This document shows, one piece after another, positions 1-11,221 of a stretch of DNA of 64,000 nt. This stretch comes from Asterias amurensis (lineage: Eukaryota > Echinodermata > Asteroidea > Forcipulatida > Asteriidae): NCBI RefSeq assembly GCF_032118995.1, contig NC_092657.1, positions 3,903,891-3,967,890 on the forward strand. Reading direction: 5' to 3'. The position numbers were made by a program, and so were the translations under genes. The first letter of the stretch is position 1, and every line of letters starts with the position of its first letter. The notes under the pieces were generated by a model. It was not told the origin of the DNA. It saw only the letters and a program-made list of their open reading frames with translations, and did not search any database.

Positions 1-672
1 CAAATCCACCATAAGAACCCCAAGCTGTGTTGGACTCCCAATCTTCCATATCTATTCTGAGCCGCCATCGACCTGATTCGGTAAGGTCACGCAGGATATC
101 ATTCCCCAACCAGAACTCATTCTGCAGATCACCAAAACCAGATTGATATTCAGCCCTTGTACGGTAAAAGTCAACAGAGCCATCTTGTCTCCTCTGGAAC
201 ACGATCCAGCCTCCTCCATCTGTCTCCATATCACAGTAAACCTGTAACCCATCAGTCAGACTTGTAGGAAAGATGGTGTATAAACCATTGATGCGGTAAC
301 CAGCTTGGTACAATCCAGACAACTGCTGTAACTTGGAGTGGTGGGTAGTGAAAATGACAAAGTTTTGATGCTGTTATCATAGTAGGCACTCCCTTGAATC
401 GCAACAAAGTCATTAGGGCTGTGAATTCTGCTGGCATTATTCAACTCACAACTACCTCTTACGAAGTGATAGTTGAATGATGCACACTGTGGATCCATAG
501 AGCAGTCTCGCCCACAGATCACAGGAGAAGATACAGTCTTCCACTCAAACACATGATTCAGTAAGGCTCGGTTTTCAGCCATGTAGAAATCCTCAGTGAG
601 CTGACGTGGAGTCTTACTCTGACAGGATTGTGCCATGAAAGTCAAAAACAGGATTGTGATGATAACTGTCAT
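1..672 (-). pseudogene. PAN/apple + fibrinogen-C secreted protein, copy 1 (partial, frameshifted)
   Basis: The reading frame starts at the ATG at 670-672 because an in-frame TAA lies just upstream. Residues 1-19 are a hydrophobic signal peptide ending near QSCQS. A PAN/apple-type module follows (CGRDCSMDPQCASFNY, then CELNN). Near base 312 one base is missing compared with the copy at 7985-8965 (GATTG instead of GAGTTG), so the apple frame runs out at 256. The fibrinogen-C domain continues in the shifted frame down to base 1, with DGLQVYCDMETDGGGW and NEFWLGND; the window edge cuts off its C-terminus. Proteins of this kind are secreted recognition lectins (FReD family); an immune role is inference. 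The break is not in a homopolymer, so a real lesion is more likely than a sequencing slip. Confidence 0.85.
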
Positions 673-702
673 GATGAAGCTGTAGTTTGAGTCTTTTTAA
701 TG

Positions 703-713
703 CATATATAAAA
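703..713 (-). promoter_or_regulatory. TATA box of FReD copy 1
   Basis: Read on the minus strand, TTTTATATATGC lies about 32-42 bases upstream of the ATG. This implies a very short 5' UTR if the TATA box is used. Copy 2 has a weaker relative (CTTATATGCAT) at the same place, near 4485-4495. Confidence 0.5.
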
Positions 714-734
714 CAGGATCCGAAGAGTTAGATT

Positions 735-1150
735 TCAGTCAACCTTAGACTCTGCCTGAACTGCTTAAATCTCCTTCAAGACGTTGCTGTGTTTTATACT
801 GAAGTGATGAGGATCAGTGGAGTTTGGTTTTTGTTGATTTCAGTCAACCTTATACTCTGTGCCTACAGTATCTTGATGCCCTTTCATCGGTTGTTTCTTT
901 ACTGAAATGATGAGGATCAATGGAGTTTGGTTATTTTTGGATTTCAGTCAGCCTTATACTCTGTGCCTGCAGTATTTTGACGTCCTCTTATTGGTTGTTT
1001 CTTTACTGAAGTGATGAGGTTCGATGGAGTTTGGTTATTTTGGATTTCAGTCAACCTTATACTCTGTGCCTGCGGTATCTTGATGTCCTTTCATCGGTTG
1101 TTTCTTTACTGAAATGATCAGGATCAGTGGAGTTTGGTTATTTTGAAGGC
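735..1150. repeat. Upstream tandem repeat, about 105-bp period, four copies
   Basis: The phrase GATTTCAGTCAACCTTA recurs near 736, 836, 942 and 1045, each time followed by ACTCTGTGCCTGCAG-like text and TTTCATCGGTTGTTTC. Copy 2 of the gene has only one such unit (about 4548-4645), so this promoter-proximal repeat has expanded in one paralogue. It sits directly upstream of the TATA box. Confidence 0.75.
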
Positions 1151-1739
1151 AGCCTAGCGTAGTACGTCGTTGCTTTTACTAATGGTATCTGAAGGCTAAC
1201 CATAGTAACAAGTCAATACATAAATTGTGTTTAGTATAATTGGTCCTTGCTAAAAAGCTACATTAAGCATGTTTGAATAGTCTCAGGCAATTAGCTATTA
1301 TTTGTCTCGAGCAACTAATTAACTAATGAGAGACAAGCAATTTGCAAATCCAGTGGTGACATCGCTCTTGTGTATCTTTACATTAGTAACGCTTGCTGAA
1401 CTTTTCCACTTTACAGGAGAGCTCCATTAAAGAAAGAGGCTAAACTATGGTCTATAATTATTTGAGTGTTGCTTTCTTGTTTCAAGTTTGCATTGCCTTT
1501 AAACACTCTGTTGAACATTTCTGATAATTCCTCCAGCTAGTAAAATTGTTTTGAACTCCCAGATCCAAAATTGAACTCCACAATGAAATTAATAAAACAC
1601 ACCATAAGTTTTTCAGTGAATAGTTTTCTGTTCTTCTGATTCTGATCCCTTCAAAACAACTTTGTAAACCCAAAACAATTGGTATCAACAATCAGATTAT
1701 CAAAACCTCCAGGCCCTAGCATGACTTCAAAAATGTTTC
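1151..1739. other. No gene seen
   Basis: AT-rich intergenic sequence with no convincing coding or RNA signal. The ORFs found here are short and featureless. Confidence 0.5.
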
Positions 1740-1914
1740 AAAGCACTTATGTCTAGGTGTGAAAATTAACCCCTTTCTCAAAAACTATGATACTTCAGGG
1801 GGAGCCGTTTTTCACAATGTTTTATACTATCAACAGCTCTCCATTGCTCGTTGCCAAGTAAGTTTTTATGCTAAAAACAATTTTGAGTAATTGCCAATAG
1901 TGTCCAGTGCCTTT
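1740..1914. mobile_element. Fragment of TTAA palindromic MITE (GGCAGTGGACAC family)
   Basis: Only the right part is recognisable: AAACTATGATACTTCAG, GGGGAGCCGTTTTTCACA, then GCCAATAGTGTCCAGTGCCT followed by TTAA at 1914-1917. The left part has decayed or been lost. Confidence 0.65.
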
Positions 1915-2149
1915 AATTTGGCCCATTTAACAAGAAGTCGAGTATAACAAGTACTAAGGTGATTGAGTTGGAATACTGAGTGTCCGAGAACCAAGTATTC
2001 TTTTCATTGGTCCTTTCATTGGTGCAACACTCTAGAGGCAAAAACAAAGGCCTGAAGCCAAGTGGAGGCAGAGGCTTGTGTTGTCTTGGCCTTTGGAAAT
2101 GTCGTGGCCGAGCAGTTAAAAGCACTGGATTCAAACTCTAGTGTTTCTG

Positions 2150-2560
2150 ATCAACACGTTTCCCCCTTTATGTAATATAATTAGTTGTTGAGTGACAACC
2201 AAATTGTACAATTAAGGTTTTTAATTGATATGGAGTTGCAGAGAAGGGCGTGCTCCTACCATGCTAGCCTTGATTACGTCATCATATTAGGCAATAATGT
2301 CATGAATATTCATGAGCATTCTCAAGTCTTTATCTAGACCAAATAAGACTTGAACTTTTGTGCAACACTTTTCCTCCTTGAAGTAATATAATTAGTTGTT
2401 GACTGACAACCAAATTGTCAGTTAAGGTTTTTAATTGATAAGGAGTTGCAGAGAAGGCATGCTGCTACCAAGCTATCATTGATTACATCATCGTATTAAG
2501 CAATGTCATGAATATTCATGAGCATTCTCTGGCAAGTCTTTATCAATATGAAGTTAGACC
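2150..2560. repeat. 190-bp tandem repeat, block 1
   Basis: Two units share GAGTGACAACCAAATTGTAC-like text, AGGTTTTTAATTGATA, GGAGTTGCAGAGAAGG and ATGTCATGAATATTCATGAG. Related blocks lie upstream of the other two FReD copies. They are therefore part of the duplicated module and not independent insertions. Confidence 0.8.
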
Positions 2561-2599
2561 GCGGCTGTTCGTCTTCTTCTTCTTCCTTATAAAGTGCAG

Positions 2600-3440
2600 C
2601 CTTTAAATGGTTGAAGATGTATTGTACTAAGCGCTGGAAATCGACCAATGGTGGGAACGATCAAGGTAATGTTCAAAACTCATGTTACCGCTGCGCTGTT
2701 CAGACATGCTACATGCGTTTTTGTTGCACGTCACGTGATTGGTTCTCGACCAATTAAGTTTCACAGTTTGTTACCGAGGTATGAAAAAACTCCATGTTGT
2801 CCTAGGGCAACCTTGGCTAAGTTTCCCATGGGTTCGTGACCAGTTGTAGTGGTGCTTATAGTGATCTGATTTGTTCCCAATCGTTTGAGTTGACCAAACC
2901 ACTGCAGTCTGCGTTTTCTGCAATCTGAATGTTTCATATAGTTGGCCAATAATTTCATGATGATTCCTGTTCATCGATCCCATCAGTCCATCCAACCTAT
3001 TCGTTGTGATGAGGTCTGTGATGTGGAATGCTAAAACCATTTTCTCACCCATTTTTGTGGGTGCTTTTGTCTTAGTTGGGTGGTATCCAGTTAAAGTGGG
3101 TGGGTTTTAAGTGAAAAGATACCCCACTGTTCTGCAGCCAATTTCACGAAACAATGTACATACAGCCAGCCACAATATTTGATACTCCTGATGTTGCCAT
3201 TTAAAGTCTTTGCAATGTCTCTGCGATCAATGCTTACAGCATCAAGACTCTCTTATAGAGTCGTTTCCATCGTAGAGTTGGTTTAAATATGTACTGGATT
3301 TTTTGAAATCGGAACCAACGAATTCGGGTTTCGGTTCTACAGAAGAGTGAACCCGCAGTCCGGTTCTCAAATTAGAACCAGGTAGAATCACGTAACCGAA
3401 AGAACAGCCCAAACTTAGTACATGTATTTGTGAATTTTTG
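2600..3440. repeat. Duplicated intergenic module, copy 1 (pairs with 7150-7945)
   Basis: This stretch matches 7150-7945 almost base for base: GGGAACGATCAAGGTAATG, CACGTCACGTGAT, GTTACCGAGGTATGAAAAAA, and on to the 3' side of the FReD gene. A shorter relative lies at 5440-5640. It shows that the tandem duplication unit is about 4.5 kb and includes a gene, its 5' flank and this block. The short ORFs inside are not supported by anything else. Confidence 0.85.
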
Positions 3441-3477
3441 CTTCAAAATGTGTTACAACTCAACTGTGAGGTTAAGT

Positions 3478-4454
3478 TTACTGGCGTATTTTCATGCTGC
3501 ATTTCTTCAGGGAGTAGTATGGTTTTTCCATAGATGCCATTGTATTCCCTGTCCTAGACTAACATCTGCATGTGGGTAGTATTTACCATTAAGATGAGCC
3601 CATAAGCATGCGTTAAACCACCAGCCGCCACGATAAAGCTGTGCACAATTACTTGAGTGTGAATCATCCTGGTCCTTTGTTGTGAATGGCTATCCATTAT
3701 GATATACCATTGCATCACCAGATGTACTCTGAGCATCATATGAACCAACATGGAGAGTGTACTTGTTACCGGTAACACTGAACTCACCATAAGAAGCCCA
3801 TTTTGTGTTGGACTCCCAATCTTCCATACCTACTCTGAGTTGCCATTGTCCTGATCCAGTAAGGTCACGCAGGTTATCATTCCCTAACCAGAACTCATTC
3901 TGCAGATCACCAAACCCAGATTGGTATTCAGTCCAGTTACGGTAAAAGTCAACTGAGCCATCTTGTCTCCTCTGAAACACGATCCAGCCTCCTCCATCTG
4001 TCTCCATATCACAGTAAACCTGTAACCCATCAGTCAGACTTGGTGGGAAGATTGTGTACAAACCATTGCTGCGGTAACCAGCTTGATACAACTCCATACA
4101 ACTGCTGTATCTTGTAGTGATGGGTAGTAAAAATGAAAAAGTGTCCAAGTTGTCATCATAGTAGGCACTTCTTTGAGTCTCAACAAAATCATCAGGACTG
4201 TGAGCTCTGCTGCCATTATTCAACTCACAACTACCTCTTATGATGTGATAGTTGAATGATGCACACTGTGGATCCATAGAGCAGTCTCGCCCACAGATCA
4301 CAGGAGAAGATACAGTCTTCCACTGAAACACATGATTCAGTAAGGCTCGATTTTCAGCCAAGTAAAAATCCTTAGTAACTTTTTGCAGAGTCTCACTTTG
4401 ACAGGATTGTACCATGAAAGTCAGAAATAGGGATGCAACGATAATTATTATCAT
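3478..4454 (-). pseudogene. PAN/apple + fibrinogen-C secreted protein, copy 2 (nonsense and frameshift)
   Basis: The likely start is the inner ATG at 4452-4454, which matches the starts of the other copies; an in-frame ATG at 4487 gives a longer N-terminus. The signal peptide (IIIIVASLFLTF), apple module (CGRDCSMDPQC, CELNNG) and fibrinogen-C domain (YSSCMELYQAGYRSNG, DGLQVYCDMETDGGGW) are intact. At 3690-3692 a TAG stands where copy 3 has TTA (Leu). Beyond it the frame stays open through NCAQLYRGGWWFNACLWAHL, then a one-base deletion near 3528 (CATACTACTCC against CATTACTACTCC) shifts the last residues. The normal end would be the TAA at 3478-3480. Two independent lesions make a functional full-length product unlikely. 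Confidence 0.88.
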
Positions 4455-4829
4455 GATGAAGCTGTACTTTGATACTTTTGAATGCATATAAGATGTAACA
4501 AATCCTGAAGTGGACTGTATTTCAAAATGAAAATACAGAGTTAGATTTCAGTCAACCCTACACTCTCTGCCTACAGTATCTTGACGTCCTTTCATCGGTT
4601 GTTTCTTTACTGAAGTGATGAGGATCAGTGGAGTTTGATTATTTTGAAGGTACAGTGAAGTGTAGTGCGTCAGTGCTGTTACTAATGGTAACTGAAGGGT
4701 AACCCATGGTAACTAGTAAACAACAACACTTTGTACCATTTGATTGGTCCTTTCAGGCAATGTCATGAATATTTATTTTAGCGTTCGCTGGCAAGTCTAT
4801 TTCTTGACGAAACTGGACCTGACCTCCTG

Positions 4830-5440
4830 TGCAACACGTTTCTCCTGAATGTAATGTAATTAATTGTTGAGTGACAACCAAATAGCACTAATAACGTCTT
4901 AATTAGTTGAGGTCTAGCAGAGGGCGTGCTCCTTCCAAGCTAACCTTGATTACACCATCATATTAGGCAATGACATGAATATTCATGAGCATTCTCCGGC
5001 AAGTCTATCTAGACCAAACTAAACTTGACTTTCTGTACAACACGTTTTCCCCTTTATGTAATACAATTAGTTTGTGAGTGACAACCAAATTGTACAATTA
5101 ACGTTTTTAATTGATAAGGAGTTGCAAAGAAGGTCGTGCTCCTATTAAGCTATCATTGATTACATCATCATAAAAGGCAGTGTCATGAATATTCATGAGC
5201 ATTCTTAAGTCTTTATCTAGACCAAATTAGACTTGAACTTTTGTGCAACACTTTGTAGTAATATAATTAGTTGTTAAATGACAACCAAATTGCACAATTA
5301 AGGTTTTTAATTGATAAGGAGTTGCAGAGAAGGCATGCTCCTACCAAGCTATCATTGATTACATCATCATATTAGGCAATGTCATGAATATTCATGAGCA
5401 TTCTCTGGCAAGTTTTATCAATATGAAGTTAGACCGCGGC
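4830..5440. repeat. 190-bp tandem repeat, block 2
   Basis: About three units of the repeat seen at 2150-2560. The first unit keeps an uninterrupted ACGTCTTAATTAGTTGAGG near 4890-4910. That is the empty counterpart of the MITE-filled site at 6217-6602. Confidence 0.8.
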
Positions 5441-5644
5441 TGTTTTGTACTAAGCGCTGAAAATCGACCGACGGTGGGAACGATCAAGGTGATGTTCAAA
5501 ACACATGTTACCGCTCGGTGTTCAGACATGGTTCATGCGTTTTTGTTGCACGTCACGTGATTGGTTCTCGACCAATTAAGTTTCACAGTTTGTTACCGAG
5601 GTATAAAAAACTCCATGTTGTCCTAGGGCAACCTTGGCTAGGGC

Positions 5645-6216
5645 AACACATGATTCAGTAAGGCTCGATTTTCAGCCAAGTAAAAATCCTTAGTAACTTT
5701 TTGCAGAGTCTCACTCTGACAGGATTGTACCATGAAAGTCAGAAATAGGGATGCAACGATAACTATTATCATGATGAAGCTGTACTTTGATACTTTTGAA
5801 TGCATATAAGATGTAACAAATCCTGAAGTGGACTGTATTTCAAAATGAAAATACAGAGTTAGATTTCAGTCAACCCTACACTCTCTGCCTACAGTATCTT
5901 GACGTCCTTTCATCGGTTGTTTCTTTACTGAAGTGATGAGGATCAGTGGAGTTTGGTTATTTTGAAGGTACAGTGAATTGTAGTGCGTCAGTGCTGTTAC
6001 TAATGGTAACTGAAGGGTAACCCAAGGTAACTAGTAAACAACAACTTTTTGTACCATTTGATTGGTCCTTTCAGGCAATGTCATGAATATTTTTTTTAGC
6101 GTTCGCTGGCACGTCTATTTCTTGTCCAAAATGGACTTGACCTCCTGTGCAACACGTTTCTCCTGAATGTAATGTAATTAATTGTTGAGTGACAACCAAA
6201 TAGCACTAATAACATC
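5645..6216 (-). pseudogene. 5' fragment of a fourth FReD copy with promoter flank
   Basis: From 5645 the sequence is a near-identical duplicate of 4325-4890: part of the apple domain, the signal peptide, the start codon and the upstream flank of copy 2. It joins abruptly to the module that normally reads CCTTGGCTAAGTTTCCC; here it reads CCTTGGCTAGGGCAACACAT. No fibrinogen domain is attached, so the fragment cannot make the normal protein. Short repeated AGGGCAAC text at the junction suggests a microhomology-type join (inference). Confidence 0.85.
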
Positions 6217-6220
6217 TTAA

Positions 6221-6598
6221 AGGCAGTGGACACTATTGGCAATTAGTCAAAATAATTATTAGCATAAAACCATACTTGGTAATGAGTAAGGGGGACAGGT
6301 TGGTAGTATAAAACATTGTGAGAAACAGCTCCCTCTGAAGTGGAGTAGTTTTCGAGACACAAGTAATTATCCACAAATTTGATTTCGAGACCTCAAGTTT
6401 AGAATTTGAGGTCCCGAAATCAAGCACCTTAAAGCACACAACTTCATGTGACAAGGTTGTTTTTTCTTTCATAGTTATCTCGCAGCTCTGATGACCAATC
6501 GAGCTCAAATTTTCACAGGTTTGTTATTTTATGCATATGTTGAGATACACCAAGTGGGAAGACTGGTCTTTGACAATTACCAATAGTGTCCACTGGCT
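6221..6598. mobile_element. TTAA MITE, full copy with known empty site
   Basis: Ends are AGGCAGTGGACACTATTGG and CCAATAGTGTCCACTGGCT, flanked on both sides by TTAA (6217-6220 and 6599-6602). The paralogous site near 4893 has a single TTAA without the element. The inside is largely palindromic: GAGACCTCAAGTTT then AAATTTGAGGTC around 6388. There is no coding capacity. Confidence 0.92.
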
Positions 6599-6599
6599 T

Positions 6600-7145
6600 T
6601 AATTAGTTGAGGCCTAGCAGAGGGTGTGCTCCTACCATGCCAATTGGATTACTCTATTATATTAGGCAATGTCATGAATATTATTCATAAGCATTCTCCG
6701 GCAAGTCTATCTAGACCAAACTAAACTTCACCTTCCGTGCAACACGTTTCCCCCTTAATGTAATATAATACGTTGTTGAGTGACAACCAAATTGTACAAT
6801 TAAGGTTTTTAATTGATAAGGAGTTGCAAAGAAGGTCATGCTCTTACCATGCTATAAACCTTGGTGACATCATAAAAGGCAATGTCATGAATATTCATGA
6901 GCATTCTCAAGTCTTTATCTAGACCAAATTAGACTTGAACTTTTGTGCAACATTTTTCCTCCTTGAAATAATAAAATTAGTTGTTGATTGACAACCAAAT
7001 TGCACAATTAAGGTTTGTAATTGATAAGGAGTTGCAGAGAAAGCATGCTCCTACCAAGCTGTCATTGATTACATCATCATATTAGGCAATGTCATGAATA
7101 TTCATGAGCATTCTCTGGCAAGTCTTTATCAATATGAAGTTAGAC
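6600..7145. repeat. 190-bp tandem repeat, block 3
   Basis: Three units of the same repeat as at 2150 and 4830, interrupted on the left by the MITE at 6221-6598. Confidence 0.8.
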
Positions 7146-7149
7146 CGCG

Positions 7150-7945
7150 GCTGTTTTTTACTAAGCACTGGAAATCGACCAATGGTGGGAACGATCAAGG
7201 TAATGTTCAAAACTCCTGTTACCGCTGCGCTGTTCAGACATGCTACATGCGTTTTTGTTGCACGTCACGTGATCGGTTCTCGACCAATTAAGTTTCACAG
7301 TTTATTACCGAGGTATGAAAAAACTCCATGTTGTCCTAGGGCAACCTTGGCTAAGTTTCCCATGGGTTCATGACCAGTTGTAGTGGTGCTTATAGTGATC
7401 TGATTTGTTCCCAATCGTTTGAGTTGACCAAACCACTGCAGTCTGCGTTTTCTCCAATAAATTCATGATGATTCCTGTTCATGGATCCCATCAGTCCATC
7501 CAACCTATTCGTTCTGATGAGGTCTGTGATGTGGAATGCTAAAACCATTTTCTCACCCATTTTTGTGGGTGCTTTTGTCTTATTTGGGTGGTATCCAGTT
7601 AAAGTGGGTGGGTTTTAGGTGAAAAGATACCCCACAGTTCTGCAGCCAATTTCACGCAACAATGTACATACAGCCGGCCACAAATGATATTTGATACTCC
7701 TGATGTTGCCATTTAAAGTCTTTGCAATGTCTCTGCGATCAATGCTTACAACTACAAGACTCTCTTATAGAGTTGTTTCCATCGTAGAGTTGGTTTAAAT
7801 ATGTACTGGATCTTTTGAAATCGGAACCAACGAATTCGGGTTTTCGGTTCTACAGAAGAGTGGACCCGCAGTCCGGTTCTCAAATTAGAACCAGGTAGAA
7901 TCACGTAACCGAAAGAACCGCCCAAACTTAGTACACGTATTTGTG
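7150..7945. repeat. Duplicated intergenic module, copy 2
   Basis: Partner of 2600-3440. A small deletion near 7455 removes the text around the GTTTCATATAGTTGG present in the other copy. Confidence 0.85.
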
Positions 7946-7984
7946 AATTTTTGCTTTATAATGTGTTACAACTCGACTGTGAGG

Positions 7985-8965
7985 TTAAGTGACTTGGCGT
8001 AATTTCATGCTGCATTTCTTCAGGGAGTAGTAATGGCCTTTCCATAGATGCCATTGTATTCCCTGTCCTAGACTAACATCTGCATGTGGGTAGTATTTAC
8101 CATTAAGATGAGCCTATAAGCATGCGTTAAACCACCAGCCGCCACGATAAAGCTGTGCACAATTATTTGAGTGTAAATCATCATCCTGGTCCTTTGTTGT
8201 GAATGGTAATCCATTATGATAGTTCATTGAATCACCAGATGTACTCTGAGCATCATATGAACCAACATGGAGAGTGTACTTGTTACCTGTAACACTGAAC
8301 TCACCATAAGAAGCCCAAGATGTGTTGGACCCCCAATCTTCCATATCTACTCTGAGTTGCCATTGTCCTGATCCAGTAAGGTCACGCAGGATATCATTCC
8401 CTAACCAGAACTCATTCTGCAGATCACCAAACCCAGATTGGTATTCAGTCCAGTTACGGTAAAAGTCAACAGAGCCATCTTGTCTCCTCTGGAACACGAT
8501 CCAGCCTCCTCCATCTGTCTCCATATCACAGTAAACCTGTAACCCATCATCAGGTGGGAAGATTGTGTACACACCATTGCTGCGGTAACCAGCTTGATAC
8601 AACTCCAGACAAATGCTGTATCTTGTAGTGCTGGGTTGTGAAAATGACAAAGTGTCCAAGTTGTCATCATAGTAAGCAGTCCCTTGTTTCTCATCAAAGT
8701 CATCAGGGCTGTGAGCTCTGCTGCCATTATTCATCACACATGTACCTCTTATGATGTGATAGTTGAATGATGCACACTGTGGATCCATAGAGCAGTCTCG
8801 CCCACAGATTACAGGAGTAGATACAGTCTTCAACTGAAACACATGATTCAGTAAGGCTCGGTTTTCAGCCAAGTAGAAATCACCGATGAATTGTCGTGGA
8901 GTCTCACTCTGACAGGATTGTACCATCAGTATCAGATAAAGAGCTGTGGTGATAACTAGCATCAT
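7985..8965 (-). pseudogene. PAN/apple + fibrinogen-C secreted protein, copy 3 (one amber codon)
   Basis: Start ATG at 8963-8965; signal peptide MMLVITTALYLILMVQSCQS; apple module with CGRDCSMDPQC; fibrinogen-C domain from YSICLELYQAGYRSNG through NEFWLGND, GNKYTLHVGSYDAQSTSGD and NCAQLYRGGWWFNACL. A TAG at 8114-8116 stands where copy 2 has TGG (Trp). After it the frame stays open to a TAA at 7985-7987, encoding AHLNGKYYPHADVSLGQGI and a basic C-terminus. With this single codon restored the family length would be about 325 residues, so this is the least damaged copy. A recent null allele, an assembly error or stop readthrough cannot be told apart here. Confidence 0.88.
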
Positions 8966-9649
8966 GAAGCTGTCGATAGAATATAGAAGAGCAAGTGTTA
9001 GATTTTACTAAACCCTATGGTTATTTTGAAGGAACAGTAGTTCGTCAATACTGTTAATGGAAACCATAGTCACATGTAAATAAACTATTACTTGTAGTTT
9101 GTTCTCTCTGGCCTCATTCAGTACTTTAACATTCATGGACTCTGGAAGGGATAAATATTAAACCATTTATGATTCAATATTTGTAGTTTGCATATGAACG
9201 CCAACCATGCGATGTCTTCCTAGCTCTTTGCCTTGATAAAATATTGAGCACTTTTCAGTGAAGAAAAAAGAAGGTCAATGCAAATTGCTTAGCTTACATA
9301 TAGACAAATTTATTATTCATAACTACCCCAGACAGTTACTCTACTCCTATTGGTGGAGAGCGCGTCACGTGGGTGTGCATAAACCTTGCACACTGGAGCT
9401 CTGTTTATGCACACTGAGCTGGCTTCCGCGTGTCAGGCGCGCAAGATTATCACGCGGAATGCGCAAATCATATCTATCAGCCATTGATTCTATATCTATG
9501 CTATCAGCGCGTAATCTAAGCGTGCGCACATGTACACACAACCCACACGCCTCGAACAGATTCTTCACAAAGTTTTGGAAAACAATATTTCAAACCTCAA
9601 GTTTTCAATTGTTAAAGTGTCTATAACTGTATTTGTTTACGTTTTTTAA
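8966..9649. other. No gene seen; GC-richer patch at 9360-9540
   Basis: The stretch between FReD copy 3 and the next MITE has no recognisable protein. At 9360-9540 there is a patch with many CG dinucleotides (GCGCGTCACGTGGG, ACGCGGAATGCGC). It could be a dispersed repeat or the promoter of an unseen gene; nothing decides between them. Confidence 0.35.
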
Positions 9650-9846
9650 CAAAAGGGGATTTATAAATGGGAAAGAGTAGCGGCTCGTTCTTCAACGTCC
9701 GTTTAAAACCTTGCAGGATCGTTGCCAGGCGATAAAGGCCCTCGCCTTCGACTCAGGCCTTTATCACATGGCTGCCGACCCTGCCGGCTTTAAACGAAAG
9801 TTGAAGAAATCGTCGCTACCCTTTTATTCCCTTATTTATTAAGGAG
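9650..9846. mobile_element. Palindromic MITE, about 195 bp
   Basis: The left half (GGGATTTATAAATGGGAAAG, GTAGCGGCTCG, CGTTTAAAACC, GCGATAAAGGCC) is answered in reverse by GGCCTTTATC, GGCTTTAAACG, CGTCGCTACCC and TTTTATTCCCTTATTTATTA. It is non-coding and would fold as one long hairpin. Confidence 0.75.
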
Positions 9847-10369
9847 TCAGCCCTTCAGATATTATAGGAAAGCATCGTACATTGAGGAAGGATGAGAAAT
9901 ATAATATTATTCACACATGCTGCTTCTCCTTCTGTTTATTTTGTTTAATTAGTTCCTTCAGTTGTTAGCTTTGTTAGGGTTCCTGCGCCAGGAGTGTCAC
10001 CTGTGACAGACATGGCGCATTACAAGTTTCCTTTATTATTATTATAATTATTCCAAAGACTCTTTGTTGTTAATTGGTGATGGAAAAGGGGCTTTCTTTG
10101 CTTTACCAGAGCTAAGTTGTTACATACCAAGCAGCCATATCAGGGAAACTTCATTGATTGTTGAAGGAAGACATTCAATTCTTATAAGAAAAGTCAAGGA
10201 AAACAAATTTCTTGTGTCTTTGTGCACAAAATTAGGCCTAAGTACACCGCAGCAGTGGCGACACCCAGAAATTGCTTGCTTGGATTGGTTTATAGCTTTG
10301 TGTACCGGAAAATGTGTACTTGAAAATTAACCATTATTAAATCATGACTATGCAATTGTTTTAATTTAG
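9847..10369. other. No gene supported
   Basis: The ORF at 10064-10330 (88 codons) has no motif I recognise and no splice or initiation context that recommends it. Confidence 0.3.
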
Positions 10370-10552
10370 ATATGACTGTACTGCGAGAACGCATAACAAC
10401 TGCATCTCTTAAAGACCCCTTTCAACCACGAAGCAGCACCTTAGTCAACAGTGCCAATTTGTCATCAAGTGCCAGTTTGTCATCCGTACTGTGAAGACCA
10501 ACTCGGAGCAATGTTTGGGATGGTGCTGCGCCGTTCTCCCCAATTGTGTGAG
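10370..10552 (+). other. Possible internal exon (183 bp)
   Basis: A pyrimidine-rich acceptor (TTGTTTTAATTTAG) precedes 10370 and a donor (GAG then GTAAAT) follows 10552. One frame is open for 40 codons from ATGACTGTACTGCGAGAACG with a Ser-rich end (SSTLVNSANLSSSASLSSVL) and then stops. Other frames are open in the second half. No family is recognised; it may be an exon, an untranslated exon or chance. Confidence 0.25.
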
Positions 10553-10744
10553 GTAAATCCTTGTTTTGCTTGTTTACTTGTCAAGTTTTGCCTAAAAAGT
10601 CTACAAGGCCTTGTGCACCTGAAAATGTGTATAGGGCCTTGTGTACTTGAAAATGTGTCAAATTTTGCCTGAAAAAGTCTACAAGGCTATATAATATTGG
10701 TAGCATCTATGTTGCTGCATGGGATAATTAAGCTATCACCATCA

Positions 10745-10994
10745 GGGCCCAATTTTATGGCTCTGCTTACCGACGAATTCTGCGCTTACAATCACGATTC
10801 CCCGCTTACGTGCAAGCGCCGAATTTCTGCATTAGCCTTGTAAGCGTAGAATGCCCATTAATGTGGAGTACGTATGCGCAGAAGCTAAACTTCGCTGCTA
10901 ACCCGTGAAATACGCTTGCTGTAAGCACAGAGGTCCCTGCTTCTGTAAGCGCCGATTCTATGCCTACGGTAAGCAAAGCCATGATATTGGGCGC
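10745..10994. mobile_element. Palindromic MITE with GGGCCCAATTT ends, about 250 bp
   Basis: Starts GGGCCCAATTTTATGGCTC and ends in the inverse (GAGCCATG-like, ATTGGGCGC). Inside are many TAAGCGCC/GCGCTTA inverted pieces. It belongs with the elements at 53966-54168 and 19706-19800. Confidence 0.65.
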
Positions 10995-11221
10995 AGGTGA
11001 CATTCATCATTACAGTCCTGATGGCAAGTACATTGGATGCACCATTAAGAGCCGTGTGCATCCGAATGGTATAACACTCACACCAGCTGGTGATCTGCAT
11101 CCATTAAAATAGACAACCAGGTGTAATGACACGTTTTGGAAAAACTGAAGAAAAAAAATACAGCAAAAAGACCATCAGGGATTGAACAATATATAATAAA
11201 GAAAACTCATTATGTATTCCT

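Noticed and set aside
252-437. Alternative-frame ORFs over the FReD genes (also 4034-4216, 8401-8727, 3554-3790)
   Set aside because: They overlap the real apple/fibrinogen frames in another phase and have no family likeness.
10064-10330. 88-codon plus-strand ORF
   Set aside because: No motif, poor start context, lies in AT-rich sequence between MITEs.
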